Below, in pieces: positions 1-8,400 of a stretch of DNA of 13,475 nucleotides; position 1 is the first letter of the stretch, and each line of letters begins with the position of its first letter. The stretch spans positions 1 to 13,475 of the forward strand of contig JAEWHG010000051.1 of assembly GCA_023387935.1 (NCBI GenBank), read 5' to 3'. Position numbers and translations under genes: made by a program. The stretch comes from Bacillota bacterium. GTDB taxonomy: Bacteria; Bacillota; Clostridia; Peptostreptococcales; Natronincolaceae. The notes beneath the pieces were generated by a model. The model was not told the origin of the DNA, did no database searches, and was given only the letters and a program-made list of their open reading frames with translations.

Positions 1-191
1 GCTATATTGGTGATCTCTGCCTTTAAGGTTTTATCTCCAAATCTAATCTCAATAATATCTCCAACTACAACCTCTGTACTGGGCTTGGCTACTTTTCCAT
101 TAATGGAAACTCTCCCACCTTCGCAGGCTTCCTTTGCTATTGTTCTTCTTTTGATAATTCTTGAATTTTTTAAGTATTTGTCTAGTCTCAT
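1..191 (-). CDS. rqcP: RqcP (YabO), S4-domain ribosome quality control protein, 3' part outside window
   Basis: The 63 complete codons start MRLDKYLKNSRIIKRRTIAK and continue with an S4 RNA-binding fold: the basic RLDKYL...RRTIAKEAC helix pair at residues 2-24, then the GRVSINGKVAKPS turn at 27-39 and VGDIIEIRFG at 44-53. The family is usually 80-90 residues, so roughly the last quarter lies beyond position 1. In B. subtilis RqcP works with RqcH on stalled 50S subunits, stabilising the peptidyl-tRNA during C-terminal alanine tailing. The ATG at 189-191 is preceded by a GAGAGGAG ribosome binding site. It follows HU after a 267-bp gap that contains the HU terminator and a repeat, so it probably has its own promoter, which I could not identify. 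The location downstream of mazG/yabN matches yabO of B. subtilis. No sign of damage. Confidence 0.93.
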   Translation of the reverse strand, partial: MRLDKYLKNSRIIKRRTIAKEACEGGRVSINGKVAKPSTEVVVGDIIEIRFGDKTLKAEITNI

Positions 192-218
192 TTAAGCTCT
201 CCTCTCATATATCTTACT

Positions 219-240
219 TACCAGCAATTTATGCTGATTT
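219..240. repeat. Fragment of the interspersed repeat, ahead of copy A
   Basis: TACCAGCAATTTA at 219-231 matches the segment at the start of the second hairpin in repeat copies A and B, and CTGATTT at 234-240 matches a segment at 12938-12944 between copies B and C. So both loci share the order: CCAGCAATTT, CTGATTT, then TTAATATATkACGCAGTTTCG. The stretch also forms a 5-bp hairpin (CAGCA 222-226, TGCTG 232-236). It may be the remains of a second unit placed head to tail with copy A. The match is short, so the call is tentative. Confidence 0.4.
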
Positions 241-274
241 AATATTCATTTAAAAACACATGACTTACTTTGCA

Positions 275-392
275 TTAATATATTACGCAGTTTCGTAACT
301 CAAATTTATTCGCTCCTGACCGTCGCATAAATTTGGTACTCATTGCGTTTGACCTACCAGCAATTTACTACGTAAATTGGGTTAGGTCATAA
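275..392. repeat. Interspersed structured repeat, copy A (118 bp)
   Basis: This unit aligns without gaps to 12948-13065 (copy C), also 118 bp, with about 80 % identity by hand count. It contains two adjacent inverted repeats. The first has an outer stem ACGCA 285-289 with TGCGT 344-348 and an inner stem CAAATTTAT 301-309 with ATAAATTTG 327-335. The second has TGACCTA 350-356 with TAGGTCA 383-389 around AATTTAC 362-368 with GTAAATT 372-378. No open reading frame is conserved between copies. It lies just beyond the HU terminator and before rqcP. The function is unknown; a miniature mobile element or a structured RNA element are both possible. Confidence 0.8.
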
Positions 393-435
393 AAAAACAA
401 CCTAATAACAATAGTATACCACTGTTATAGGGTTG
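391..435 (-). terminator. Intrinsic terminator of the HU gene
   Basis: On the minus strand the HU stop codon is followed by a hairpin with CAACC (431-435) pairing with GGTTG (398-402) and an inner ATAACA/TGTTAT stem (423-428 with 405-410), with two unpaired positions between. An uninterrupted run of seven T (391-397) follows. It starts 24 bp past the stop codon. The T run abuts the end of repeat copy A. Confidence 0.85.
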
Positions 436-458
436 CTTAGTATATGCTTTATTTTTTA

Positions 459-737
459 TTATTTGTTTACTTCTTCTTTAAGAGTTTTTCCTGCTTTGAA
501 TACAGGTGCTTTTGAAGCTGGGATGTCGATGATTTGCTCTGGATTTCTTGGGTTTCTTCCTTGTCTTGGTTTTCTTTCTCTAACTTCGAATGTACCAAAA
601 CCTACTAATTGTACTTTATCTCCAGATGCTAATGCTTCTTCCACACTTTCCATAAATGCATTTAGAGCAAGTTCTGTATCTTTCTTTGTAATTTGAGCTT
701 TCTCTGCCATTTTAGCAACTAATTCTGCTTTATTCAT
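459..737 (-). CDS. hup: HU-family histone-like DNA-binding protein
   Basis: The 92-residue product is full length for HU and acts as a nucleoid-compacting homodimer that bends DNA without sequence preference. The N-terminal helices carry MNKAELVAKMAEKAQITKKD. The HU/IHF signature lies at residues 46-69, with GFGTFEVRERKPRQGRNP as its core, including the arginine-rich beta arm with the conserved RNP turn at 61-66. The C-terminal KAPVFKAGKTLKEEVN is also typical. The ATG has an AAGGAGG site 8-9 bases upstream, a strong signal that fits an abundant protein. It lies 121 bp after mazG in very AT-rich DNA that probably holds its promoter, and has its own terminator. Its placement between mazG and rqcP differs from B. 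subtilis, but I recall the same arrangement in other Clostridia. Confidence 0.97.
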   Translation of the reverse strand: MNKAELVAKMAEKAQITKKDTELALNAFMESVEEALASGDKVQLVGFGTFEVRERKPRQGRNPRNPEQIIDIPASKAPVFKAGKTLKEEVNK

Positions 738-858
738 TTGTAATTCCTCCTTAATTTTATAATACGTATAATTTTATTCTATCTTAATTTTAAAATTCCT
801 TCTTTTTTGTTGAATTTCCATCATTTTTTTTTAATTTCAGTAGTTTTTACATATTTTG

Positions 859-1929
859 TTAGATATTTTTCATTTCTTTTTCTTTCTTTTTTTGTTCTGC
901 CCATATCTTAGCTACATCATCTTCTGTATATGCATTTTTATCTCCAAATACATGGGGATGTCTAAATATTAATTTATTGCATATGCCTCGAATCACATCC
1001 TCTATCTGAAATGCTCCTCTTTCTTTTGCAATTTGACTATGAAAAACAACCTGTAGAAGCACATCTCCTAATTCTTCTTCTATAGAGCTATCATCATTTT
1101 CATCTATCGCCTGCAAAACTTCTTGGCTTTCTTCTATTAAATATGGCTTAAGACTTTCATGTGTTTGCTTTAAATCCCATGGACAGCCCTCTTTACTTCT
1201 TAATGTTGCCATTATTTCCACTAAATTATTCATATTGTAATATTTTTTTTGCCCATTTTCAACCTTTTTTATAAAAATAGTTGTTAAATAGTCCACCCAG
1301 CCTAGTCGATCTAGTTCGTAGAGGGGTATTTTTGCTATTTTCTGCAATTCTGGTACTCCAGCGGCCCTTACGACGTATATTTCTTGCTCGTCGTCGTAAT
1401 AACTCATTAGCTTTAGTTTTATTTCCGATGCTACAAAGGGATCATATACCTGTGTTATTAGATTATCTACATTAGGATCTGGCTTTTGTTGATCTAACTG
1501 TAGTCCATCTAATAATTGAAACCCATCGATAGGGTCTATTTCTAATGCCATAAACATGGCATCTATAAAACTCATAGCTGGGTATACTTCCTTCTGTATA
1601 TGATCCTTCTTGCAGCCCTCTACAATAAGCTGCACTGTGTTTTCTGCTACAAAGGGATGGCCTGGTACTGCATATAACACATCTCCTTTTTTAGCTTCTT
1701 CTAGCACTGTATTGGCTATATGAGTATAAACCTCTTGAAAATCATCATATTTATCGTAAGCATAGTCAAAGGTTTCAAAAACTATACCTTCTTCTTTTAA
1801 AAATTGTACTACTGGATGTTTTTCTGTGCGGAAATATATGTTTTTATGATTTTTCATTGCTTCGTATATAGCTAATGTGATATGTTCTTTTCCACCTGGT
1901 CCTAATCCTGCTATTGTTATCTTGCCCAT
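859..1929 (-). CDS. mazG: MazG/YabN-type protein: tetrapyrrole methylase-like domain plus one MazG NTP pyrophosphohydrolase domain
   Basis: The 356-residue product has an N-terminal SAM-methylase-like (TP_methylase) domain at about 1-220, with the GLGPGG loop at 8-13 and VPGHP at 88-92. A MazG domain follows at about 235-350. The MazG part has GCPWDLKQTHESL (248-260), E266/E267/E270 and the EELGD motif (285-289), which supply the Mg-binding acidic residues, and RHPHVFG (323-329). MazG enzymes hydrolyse NTPs to NMP and pyrophosphate for nucleotide-pool sanitation. B. subtilis YabN is about 490 residues with a second MazG domain. Here the protein ends in a lysine-rich tail right after the first domain, and the 121 bp downstream does not encode the missing part. 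The ATG lies 10 bp after the spoVB stop, with AGGAGG between them, so the two are likely translationally coupled. Confidence 0.92.
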   Translation of the reverse strand: MGKITIAGLGPGGKEHITLAIYEAMKNHKNIYFRTEKHPVVQFLKEEGIVFETFDYAYDKYDDFQEVYTHIANTVLEEAKKGDVLYAVPGHPFVAENTVQLIVEGCKKDHIQKEVYPAMSFIDAMFMALEIDPIDGFQLLDGLQLDQQKPDPNVDNLITQVYDPFVASEIKLKLMSYYDDEQEIYVVRAAGVPELQKIAKIPLYELDRLGWVDYLTTIFIKKVENGQKKYYNMNNLVEIMATLRSKEGCPWDLKQTHESLKPYLIEESQEVLQAIDENDDSSIEEELGDVLLQVVFHSQIAKERGAFQIEDVIRGICNKLIFRHPHVFGDKNAYTEDDVAKIWAEQKKKEKEMKNI

Positions 1930-1939
1930 ACTATACCTC

Positions 1940-3538
1940 CTACTTTAACAGCTTAGCTTTTTTGAGAACTTTGGCTATCTTATTCCCTTTAGGTAGGAGT
2001 TCAAAATCCTCTTCTACCATTGTTCCCGTAATAAGGAGCATTAATCCATAAATAGTTCCACCTACGGCAATGGAAGCAATAGTAGACAGGGTATTCCCAA
2101 CTATAGGGTATGCTAAACTATAGGCAAAGTAAACGACGATTCCCATTATCGCTGTTGATATAATAGGTTTTAAAGCAAATTGTGTAAATTCAAATTTTAC
2201 CTTTGTATATTTTCTAAGAGCAATAAAGTTTAATATTGTTGCAACTGTATATGCAGTTACCGTTCCAAGAGCTGCACCTTTTACATTTAACCAAGGTATG
2301 CCTGTTAAAACATAGGTTACAACTAATTTGGAAAGTGCTCCTATCAGAAGGTTTCTAACAGGGATTTCTGGCTTACCCAATCCTTGCAGTATTCCTGTTA
2401 AGGTTTGCACCATTGACAAAGATAATGTTGCAAAGGATAAAAACAGCAAAACCTGTCCCGCAGATGCAGGCTCTTTAGGAAAAAGCATTGTCATAATTGG
2501 TGTTGATAATACGGCCAATCCTGCAAATGATGGAAGCCCAATTAGTAATGATATACGGACTGCAGATTTTGTGTCATTTTGTACGGCTGCTATATCCTTT
2601 TTAACCATAGATTCTGCAATAACAGGAACAATACTCATTGATAAAGCTGCAGTTAGTACCGGCGGAAGCTGAATTAATGTAACTGCCATTCCCGTTAGTT
2701 GTCCAAAAAGGCTATTTGCCTGCTCGTAGCTAAATCCAATAGATTGAAGTCTTCTTAACACAACCATGGAGTCTATCATGTTGATTAATGGTAGTACAGC
2801 GGCTCCTAGTGTAATAGGAATAGCAATTCTTAATAAATCTTTAGCTATTTGCCCGAAAGGCTCTTCTTCATATTGATCTAAGGGTTGAAATTCTGATACT
2901 ATTTTTTTCTTTTGTCTAAAGTATATAATCAGCATGGTGATTAGTCCTGCAATACCCCCAGCAGTGGCACCGAAAGAAGCACCTGCTGCTGCATACTCAG
3001 TTCCAAGACTCAATAAAAAAGTAGCTAAACCTAATCCTATTATTACTCTTCCTATTTGCTCCATTACTTGTGAAATAGCAGTAGGCGCCATATCCTTTAG
3101 CCCTTGGAAATAACCTCTATATGCTGCCATTAATGGTATAAATAATAAGGCTGGCGCTAGAGCAAGCACGGAATAATATGAGCTTGGACTCTTAATAAAG
3201 TTATTAACTAAAAATCTTGCTCCCAATCCCAAAATTAAAAAGCTGATTACTCCCAAAACAGCTAAAATTTTAAAGGAAGTCTGGAAAACTTTATGCCCTC
3301 CTCTAATATTTCCTCTAGCTCTTTTTTCTGAAACTAGTTTTGAAATAGCTGTTGGAAAGCCTGCCGCAGAAAACGATAATAAAAATGTGTATATAGGATA
3401 TGCTACTTGATAATAGCCAATACCCTCTGAACCTATAATGTTCCCTAGTGGTATTCTAAAAAATGCTCCTACTATTTTAACTAAAATTCCTGCCATTCCT
3501 AAAATAAATGCACCTTTTAAAAAGGTATCCTTTTTCAT
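1940..3538 (-). CDS. spoVB: SpoVB/YabM-family polysaccharide (lipid-linked sugar) flippase, MOP superfamily
   Basis: The 532-residue integral membrane protein is built of many hydrophobic segments; the family has about 14. It starts with the SpoVB/MurJ-type MKKDTFLKGAFILGMAGILV and the GxxxRIPLGNIIGSEGIGYYQVAYPIY region. AAGFPTAISKLVSE at about 58-71 and PRNLL-like basic cytoplasmic loops around residues 393-395 are also visible. Family members flip undecaprenyl-linked cell-wall or spore-cortex precursors across the cytoplasmic membrane. Its place between spoVT and yabN/mazG is that of yabM in B. subtilis, a SpoVB paralogue, so assignment to true SpoVB rather than YabM is open. The ATG is preceded by GGGAGG. 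A terminator separates it from spoVT, so it should have its own promoter in 3539-3620, and it forms a pair with mazG. Confidence 0.88.
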   Translation of the reverse strand: MKKDTFLKGAFILGMAGILVKIVGAFFRIPLGNIIGSEGIGYYQVAYPIYTFLLSFSAAGFPTAISKLVSEKRARGNIRGGHKVFQTSFKILAVLGVISFLILGLGARFLVNNFIKSPSSYYSVLALAPALLFIPLMAAYRGYFQGLKDMAPTAISQVMEQIGRVIIGLGLATFLLSLGTEYAAAGASFGATAGGIAGLITMLIIYFRQKKKIVSEFQPLDQYEEEPFGQIAKDLLRIAIPITLGAAVLPLINMIDSMVVLRRLQSIGFSYEQANSLFGQLTGMAVTLIQLPPVLTAALSMSIVPVIAESMVKKDIAAVQNDTKSAVRISLLIGLPSFAGLAVLSTPIMTMLFPKEPASAGQVLLFLSFATLSLSMVQTLTGILQGLGKPEIPVRNLLIGALSKLVVTYVLTGIPWLNVKGAALGTVTAYTVATILNFIALRKYTKVKFEFTQFALKPIISTAIMGIVVYFAYSLAYPIVGNTLSTIASIAVGGTIYGLMLLITGTMVEEDFELLPKGNKIAKVLKKAKLLK

Positions 3539-3619
3539 TTATGTATCCTCCCAATTTCCGACGCTTAATATGAATTTTATTGATTATTAATTTGTCCATA
3601 ACCTTCTATTTATTATAAC

Positions 3620-3651
3620 AAAAAAATTATCCCCTGGGAAGAACCAGGGGA
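3620..3651 (-). terminator. Intrinsic terminator of spoVT
   Basis: A perfect 8-bp GC-rich stem, TCCCCTGG 3630-3637 with CCAGGGGA 3644-3651, has a 6-base loop and is followed on the minus strand by TAA and seven T (complement of 3620-3626). It begins 6 bp after the spoVT stop codon. It separates spoVT from spoVB. Confidence 0.93.
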
Positions 3652-3657
3652 CTTGTA

Positions 3658-4206
3658 TTATTCCATTTGCTTAGATAGGAAAGCAGCAGCAGTTGCGGCT
3701 ATTTTCTTTTCAACCTCACCCATAGTAATGTTTTTGTCCTTGGAATACAGTACAACAGTGCCTATAGGGTCTCCATGGGTAACAATCGGCGCTATAACCT
3801 GAGAGGTATATTTTGTTTCATCACTTTCATCGGATACAAAGGTTATAATTTTATCTCCTTGATTAAAAACTACAGTTTCTCTTCCTTCCATAATCTTTTC
3901 CATAGATTTACTAACTCTTTTTTCTAAGTATTCTTTCTTAGATCCACCTGATACGGCTATAATTGTATCTCTATCGCTTATTATGGCGTTATGTTGTAGG
4001 GATTCATGAAGGGACTCAGCGTATTCAGTAGCAAATTCACTTAATTCTCCAATTGGAGAATATTTTTTAAGGATTACTTCTCCATCCCTTCCTGTAAATA
4101 TTTCTAGAGGGTCTCCTTCTCTAATCCTAAGTGTTCTTCTAATCTCCTTCGGTATAACTACTCTCCCTAGATCGTCTATTCTTCTTACTATTCCTGTTGC
4201 TTTCAA
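3658..4206 (-). CDS. spoVT: SpoVT, forespore transcription regulator (AbrB/SpoVT fold plus GAF-like domain)
   Basis: The 182-residue protein begins MKATGIVRRIDDLGRVVIPK, the AbrB/SpoVT swapped-hairpin DNA-binding domain (residues about 1-50, with IPKEIRRTLRIREGDPLEIF). It continues with a GAF-like domain at about 55-180 (AVSGG near 84-88, APIVTHGDPIGTVVLYS near 139-155). SpoVT controls sigma-G-dependent forespore genes in B. subtilis and is one of the most conserved sporulation regulators in Clostridia. The start codon is TTG, with AGGAGGG 7 bases upstream and no usable ATG. Length and synteny (between the mfd block and yabM) match the family. A possible sigma-G promoter lies upstream and a strong terminator downstream, so it is probably a single-gene transcript. 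Confidence 0.97.
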   Translation of the reverse strand: MKATGIVRRIDDLGRVVIPKEIRRTLRIREGDPLEIFTGRDGEVILKKYSPIGELSEFATEYAESLHESLQHNAIISDRDTIIAVSGGSKKEYLEKRVSKSMEKIMEGRETVVFNQGDKIITFVSDESDETKYTSQVIAPIVTHGDPIGTVVLYSKDKNITMGEVEKKIAATAAAFLSKQME

Positions 4207-4213
4207 TCTAATT

Positions 4214-4220
4214 CCCTCCT
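4214..4220 (-). promoter_or_regulatory. Ribosome binding site fixing the TTG start of spoVT
   Basis: AGGAGGG on the minus strand is separated by 7 bases from the TTG at 4204-4206. The next codons give the conserved MKATG... N-terminus, so TTG is the start. Confidence 0.85.
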
Positions 4221-4250
4221 AATTAAGTAAAATATATCCTGTAGTAATAC

Positions 4251-4280
4251 TATTATTTTACCAATAGTGGCTTTTTATTC
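4251..4280 (-). promoter_or_regulatory. Candidate sigma-G promoter of spoVT
   Basis: On the minus strand GAATA (4276-4280) is followed after 18 bases by AATAATA (4251-4257). The published B. subtilis sigma-G pattern is roughly GHATR, 17-18 bases, CATnHTA, so only the leading C of the -10 is missing. The predicted start near 4244 leaves a leader of about 38 bases before the spoVT start codon. B. subtilis spoVT is sigma-G dependent, which supports the reading, but in DNA this AT-rich chance matches are common. Confidence 0.4.
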
Positions 4281-4327
4281 ATCACATAGATAACAATTCT
4301 AAATTAAATATTAGAGAAAAATTTTTA

Positions 4328-4389
4328 GTCGCACTTTGAGCTGCGACAAGAGAACCGTCCCCATTGTCCCATTAAATTTTGAGTGCGAC
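4328..4389. repeat. 62-bp inverted-repeat-bounded element between prsA and spoVT
   Basis: GTCGCAC (4328-4334) and GTGCGAC (4383-4389) are perfect inverted ends. Inside, GTCGCA 4328-4333 also pairs with TGCGAC 4342-4347. The minus strand carries GGGACAATGGGGACGGTTCT, a type of sequence I associate with interspersed palindromic repeats of Clostridia. CTTTGAGC (4334-4341) and GAGTGCGAC (4381-4389) recur in the same order in the insert of repeat copy B (12787-12794 and 12821-12829). No coding potential. Confidence 0.65.
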
Positions 4390-4403
4390 GAATCTATCTT
4401 TTA

Positions 4404-4461
4404 AAAAGCAAAAAGAACAGTTCCCATTGTTTTTGAGAACTGTCCCTATTGCCTTGCTTTT
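4404..4461 (-). terminator. Long hairpin terminator of prsA, repeat-like
   Basis: Read as minus-strand RNA, AGGGACAGUUCUC (4435-4447) pairs with GGGAACUGUUCUU (4413-4425), 13 pairs if three or four G-U pairs are allowed, with a 9-base loop. A run of T follows. An outer perfect 8-bp stem AAAAGCAA/TTGCTTTT (4404-4411, 4454-4461) closes it, beginning 1 base from the prsA stop codon. It likely ends the prsA transcript. Wording of the arms (GGGACAGTTCTC, GGGAACTGTTC) resembles the neighbouring repeat. Confidence 0.8.
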
Positions 4462-4462
4462 A

Positions 4463-5422
4463 TTATAATTTTTCTTTTTTAATTACATTTGCTTTTTCTA
4501 TTTCTGCTTCTATATGTTTTTGGTAGTCTAACCTTTTAAGGTAATCCACAATTTGTGGTTTTGCATCTTCATATTCTAAAGTTTCATTGATTTTATCCTC
4601 TACCACAATAACATGGTATCCAAAACTAGTTTTTACTGGTTCGCTTACTTTACCTACCTCTAGTGAAAAGGCCGCTTCCTCAAATTCTTTTACCATTTCT
4701 CCTCTTGAGAAGTATCCTAGACTTCCACCACGCTCTCCAGCACCAGGCTCTGTAGAATATTCTCCTGCCAGCTTAGCGAAGTCTTCTCCTGCTTCTAGCT
4801 TTGCAATAACTTCTTTAGCTGTAGCTTCATCATCCACTAAAATATGTTTTGCACTTACTTGATCTTTATGGAATAAATCACCGTTTTCATCGTAGAATGT
4901 CTTTACAGCCTCTTCATTGATTTCTGTTTTTTCTAGATAAAATTCATTATATTTATATGCTAATAAATCTTTTCTCATTTGATCTTTTATAAATTCTTCA
5001 TCAAGATTATTTTCCTCAATCAACTTTTTATATTCTTCATCCTGCTCCATTATCTGTACATGATTTTCTTGATAAAGTTTTTCAAGCTCTTCTTCATCTA
5101 CTGAAATATTGTTTTCTGCAGCCTTTATTGCAATTACCTCTGTTAAAACAATGATGTCTAACACTTCACCCTTTAATGTGTCTAGAAGTGTCATTCCTGT
5201 ACCTTCGTCCGCTGTATTTAATAAATCATCTGTTAAATTATATTGTGCACTAGCAATAGATAGATAGTAATCTAATAATTTATTATATTCTTCTTCAGTA
5301 ACTTCTCTTTCTCCAACTTTTGCCACCACTCCGTCGCTTAAAGCCGTAGTTTTACCGCAGCCAGTAACTAATATGGCCATCATAAGTATTGCAGCAACTA
5401 ATATTGTAAGCTTTCTATTCAT
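4463..5422 (-). CDS. prsA: PrsA-like peptidyl-prolyl isomerase lipoprotein (parvulin)
   Basis: Taking the ATG at 5420-5422, the protein is 319 residues. A lipoprotein signal peptide starts MNRKLTILVAAILMMAILVT and has its lipobox VTGC with Cys22 as the lipidated residue. A SurA/PrsA-type helical chaperone part follows at about 30-180. The parvulin domain is at about 188-275: SAKHILVDD, YSTEPGAGERGGSLGYFSRG, EFEEAAFSLEVGKVSEPVKT and GYHVIVVED. The C-terminal tail is charged. PrsA proteins assist folding of exported proteins on the outer face of the membrane. A GTG 12 bases further upstream would add four residues before the signal peptide. I prefer the ATG because AAGGGTGA lies at proper distance from it. 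It lies 70 bp after mfd and is probably co-transcribed. Confidence 0.93.
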   Translation of the reverse strand: MNRKLTILVAAILMMAILVTGCGKTTALSDGVVAKVGEREVTEEEYNKLLDYYLSIASAQYNLTDDLLNTADEGTGMTLLDTLKGEVLDIIVLTEVIAIKAAENNISVDEEELEKLYQENHVQIMEQDEEYKKLIEENNLDEEFIKDQMRKDLLAYKYNEFYLEKTEINEEAVKTFYDENGDLFHKDQVSAKHILVDDEATAKEVIAKLEAGEDFAKLAGEYSTEPGAGERGGSLGYFSRGEMVKEFEEAAFSLEVGKVSEPVKTSFGYHVIVVEDKINETLEYEDAKPQIVDYLKRLDYQKHIEAEIEKANVIKKEKL

Positions 5423-5492
5423 ATGATATGTCACCCTTACCCTCTCTCATAATTAAAAAACCTGTTTTGAATTTAAGTAATCCTAACTAATA

Positions 5493-8400
5493 TTATAACG
5501 AACTTGGTTCTGTTTGAAAACCACTAATTTTTTCTATGATATCCCTCAGCTCTGTTAGTAATTTATATTGATCCATTGTAAGCACCTTATAAACACAATA
5601 GGGCTGTGAAGTAGCATTAAATGTTACTTTTCTGTTATATTTATGAAGCACCTCTCCAATTCCTTCTGGCTTTAACATACTTCCATCCTTAAACTGTATA
5701 CGAATATCCTTATCTTTTTGAGTAATAGCCGTAACCTTTAAATGCCTTGCCATAGCCTTAATATATGAGATTAGGAGGAGGTTTCGAACACTTAAAGGGA
5801 TATCCCCAAAGCGATCTTCTATTTCTTCTTCTATTTTATACATATCCTCTATATTTCGTATGGACGCAATTTTTTTATATATTTCTATTTTGTGGCTTTG
5901 ATTGTTAATGTATTTTTCTGAAATATATGCATTTACATTAAGCTCTATTGTAGTATCTTCGAATTTTTCTGTGTACTCTCCTCTTAACTCTCCTACGGTT
6001 TCTTCTAGAAGCTTAACATACAGGTCATATCCTATTGCAGCCATATGACCGTGCTGCTCTCCACCAAGAAGATTTCCTGCACCACGAATTTCAAGATCTC
6101 GCATAGCTATTTTAAAGCCGGATCCAAATTCTGTAAACTCTTTAATAGCTTTCAACCTTTTTTCTGCCACTTCTGAAAGAACCTTGTTTTTTTCGTACAT
6201 TAAATATGCATAGCCCTGTCTGTTAGATCTGCCTACCCTTCCTCTTAACTGATATAGCTGAGAAAGTCCTAATCGATCTGCATCATGAATTATTATTGTA
6301 TTCACATTAGAAATATCCATACCAGTTTCTATTATGGTTGTGCTCACCAGCACATCATATTCTCCATTCATATATTCTAGCATTATTTTTTCTAGCTCTT
6401 TTTCTGACATTTGACCATGGGCCACAGCGATTCTGGCCTGAGGCACTAAAGCATTAATACCATTAGCTATTTGATGAATGTTTTGAACTCTATTATATAC
6501 GTAATATACCTGCCCGCCTCTGGATAATTCCCTAGTTATTGCATCAACAACCATGGACTCATTATAGGATAATACATAGGTTTGTACTGGGAATCGTTCC
6601 TCTGGTGGATCTTCTATAACACTCATATCCCTTATACCGATCATTGACATATGCAAAGTTCTAGGTATTGGCGTAGCTGTTAGGGTTAGAACATCTATAG
6701 ATTTTTTAAGCTTTTTTAATGCTTCCTTATGTTTTACACCGAAGCGTTGCTCCTCGTCTACTATAAGGAGCCCCAAATCTTTATATTGCATATCCTTTGA
6801 CAATAATCTATGAGTTCCAATGATAATATCCACATTTCCCGTTCTCGCATCTTCTATAATTTTCTTTTGTGCCCCAGGACTTTTAAATCTGCTCAGCATT
6901 TCTACATTTACAGGGAAACCTGAAAATCTTTGTTTAAAGGTGTTGTAATGCTGTTGCGCTAAAATAGTTGTAGGTACTAAAAATGCCACTTGTTTGCTGT
7001 CTGCTACTGCTTTAAAGGCAGCACGAATAGCCACTTCTGTCTTTCCGTAGCCAACATCACCACATAGAAGACGATCCATAGCTCTTTCCCTTTCCATATC
7101 TAGCTTTACTTCCTCTATACATTTTAGCTGATCTGGAGTTTCCTCATAAGGAAATAGATCTTCAAACTGTTTCTGCCATTCTGTATCCTTACTAAAGGCG
7201 TGTCCCATTGTCTTTTCTCGCTCTGCATAGAGCTTTATTAGGTCTCCAGCCATATCTTCTATAGCTTTCTTTACCTTTGTTTTGGTTTTTGCCCATTCGC
7301 TTCCGCCAAGCTTATTCAGTTTTGGCGGTGCGTCGTCACTTCCAATATATTTTTGTATCAAATCCATCTGATCCGTAGGTACATAAAGAAAGCCTTCTCC
7401 TGAATAACGTATTTTTAAATAGTCCTTCTTTACACCCTCTACCTTCAGTTCTTCTATTCCTATATACTTTCCGATACCGTGACCTTCGTGAACTACATAA
7501 TCCCCCACATTTAAGTCTATAAATGATTTTATAGGAGAGGAGTCTTTCCGTTTAGTCGCTTTTCTTTGTTGCTTGTGTACCCCATAGATTTCAAAATCCG
7601 TTATGACTACATATTTATTTTTTACATATTCAAAGCCCCTGCGTAAATTACCTTGCAAGATTACTACTTCTCCTGTAACTAAATTAGATTTGTTAGTCAC
7701 AACGAATTCTGCACTTATTCCTCTGTCTTTTAAAAGCTCTAAAAGTCTAAGAGCCCTTTCTTTTGTACCTGGCGCTAATACTATTTTATAGCCCTTATAC
7801 TGAAGTCGTTGTATTTCTTTTACTAGAAGTTCAATTTTCCCATGGAAGGACTGCATTGGTCTTGTATCGAAATTGATGATTTCCTTAGGAGCAAAATCCT
7901 TAATCGCTTTAGGCAACAAGCTCAATATAGCAGTTCTGTATTCTTTTATTTTATCTATAATTTCGTTATACGTAAGAAGAAGCTTGCCCTGGTTTGGAAA
8001 AACCTCTCCTCTTTCTATTAGCACCTTAAAACTTTCTTTAAATTCTTCTATATGTCCTTCGGATTTTTCTCTTAATCGACTCGGCTCATCTAATATAAAA
8101 ACCGTATCCTCTGGGAAATAATTCAACAAAGATGTTGGCTTCTCGTATATATAGGGCAAGAATTTTTCGATTCCTTTAAAGTTTCCTAGGGCTCTTATCT
8201 TCTCCACTGTTTCTTCAAGCTTGAGCTTTAATTTTTCCTTCGAGTCTTGATTTAATTTTTTACTAATCGCTTTGTAATCTTGATTTAACTTTAATATTAC
8301 TTCTTCTTTATCGAAAACTTCTACGATTGTTTCTTTGGCTCCATAAATTTTTATAGAGTCTATTTTGTCCATTGACCTTTGGGTTTCTACTTGGAATTTA

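Noticed and set aside
224..247. Sigma-E-like GAATATT and CATAAATT upstream of rqcP
   Set aside because: The two boxes are only 7 bases apart instead of about 13-15, so they cannot form one promoter.
350..389. Second hairpin of repeat copy A as a transcription terminator
   Set aside because: No T run follows the stem on the plus strand (ATAAAAAAAC) or on the minus strand. HU has its own clear terminator at 391-435.
3566..3572. CATATTA on the minus strand upstream of spoVB, a perfect sigma-G -10 match
   Set aside because: No GHATR-like -35 element occurs 17-18 bases upstream, and a single 7-mer means little in DNA this AT-rich.
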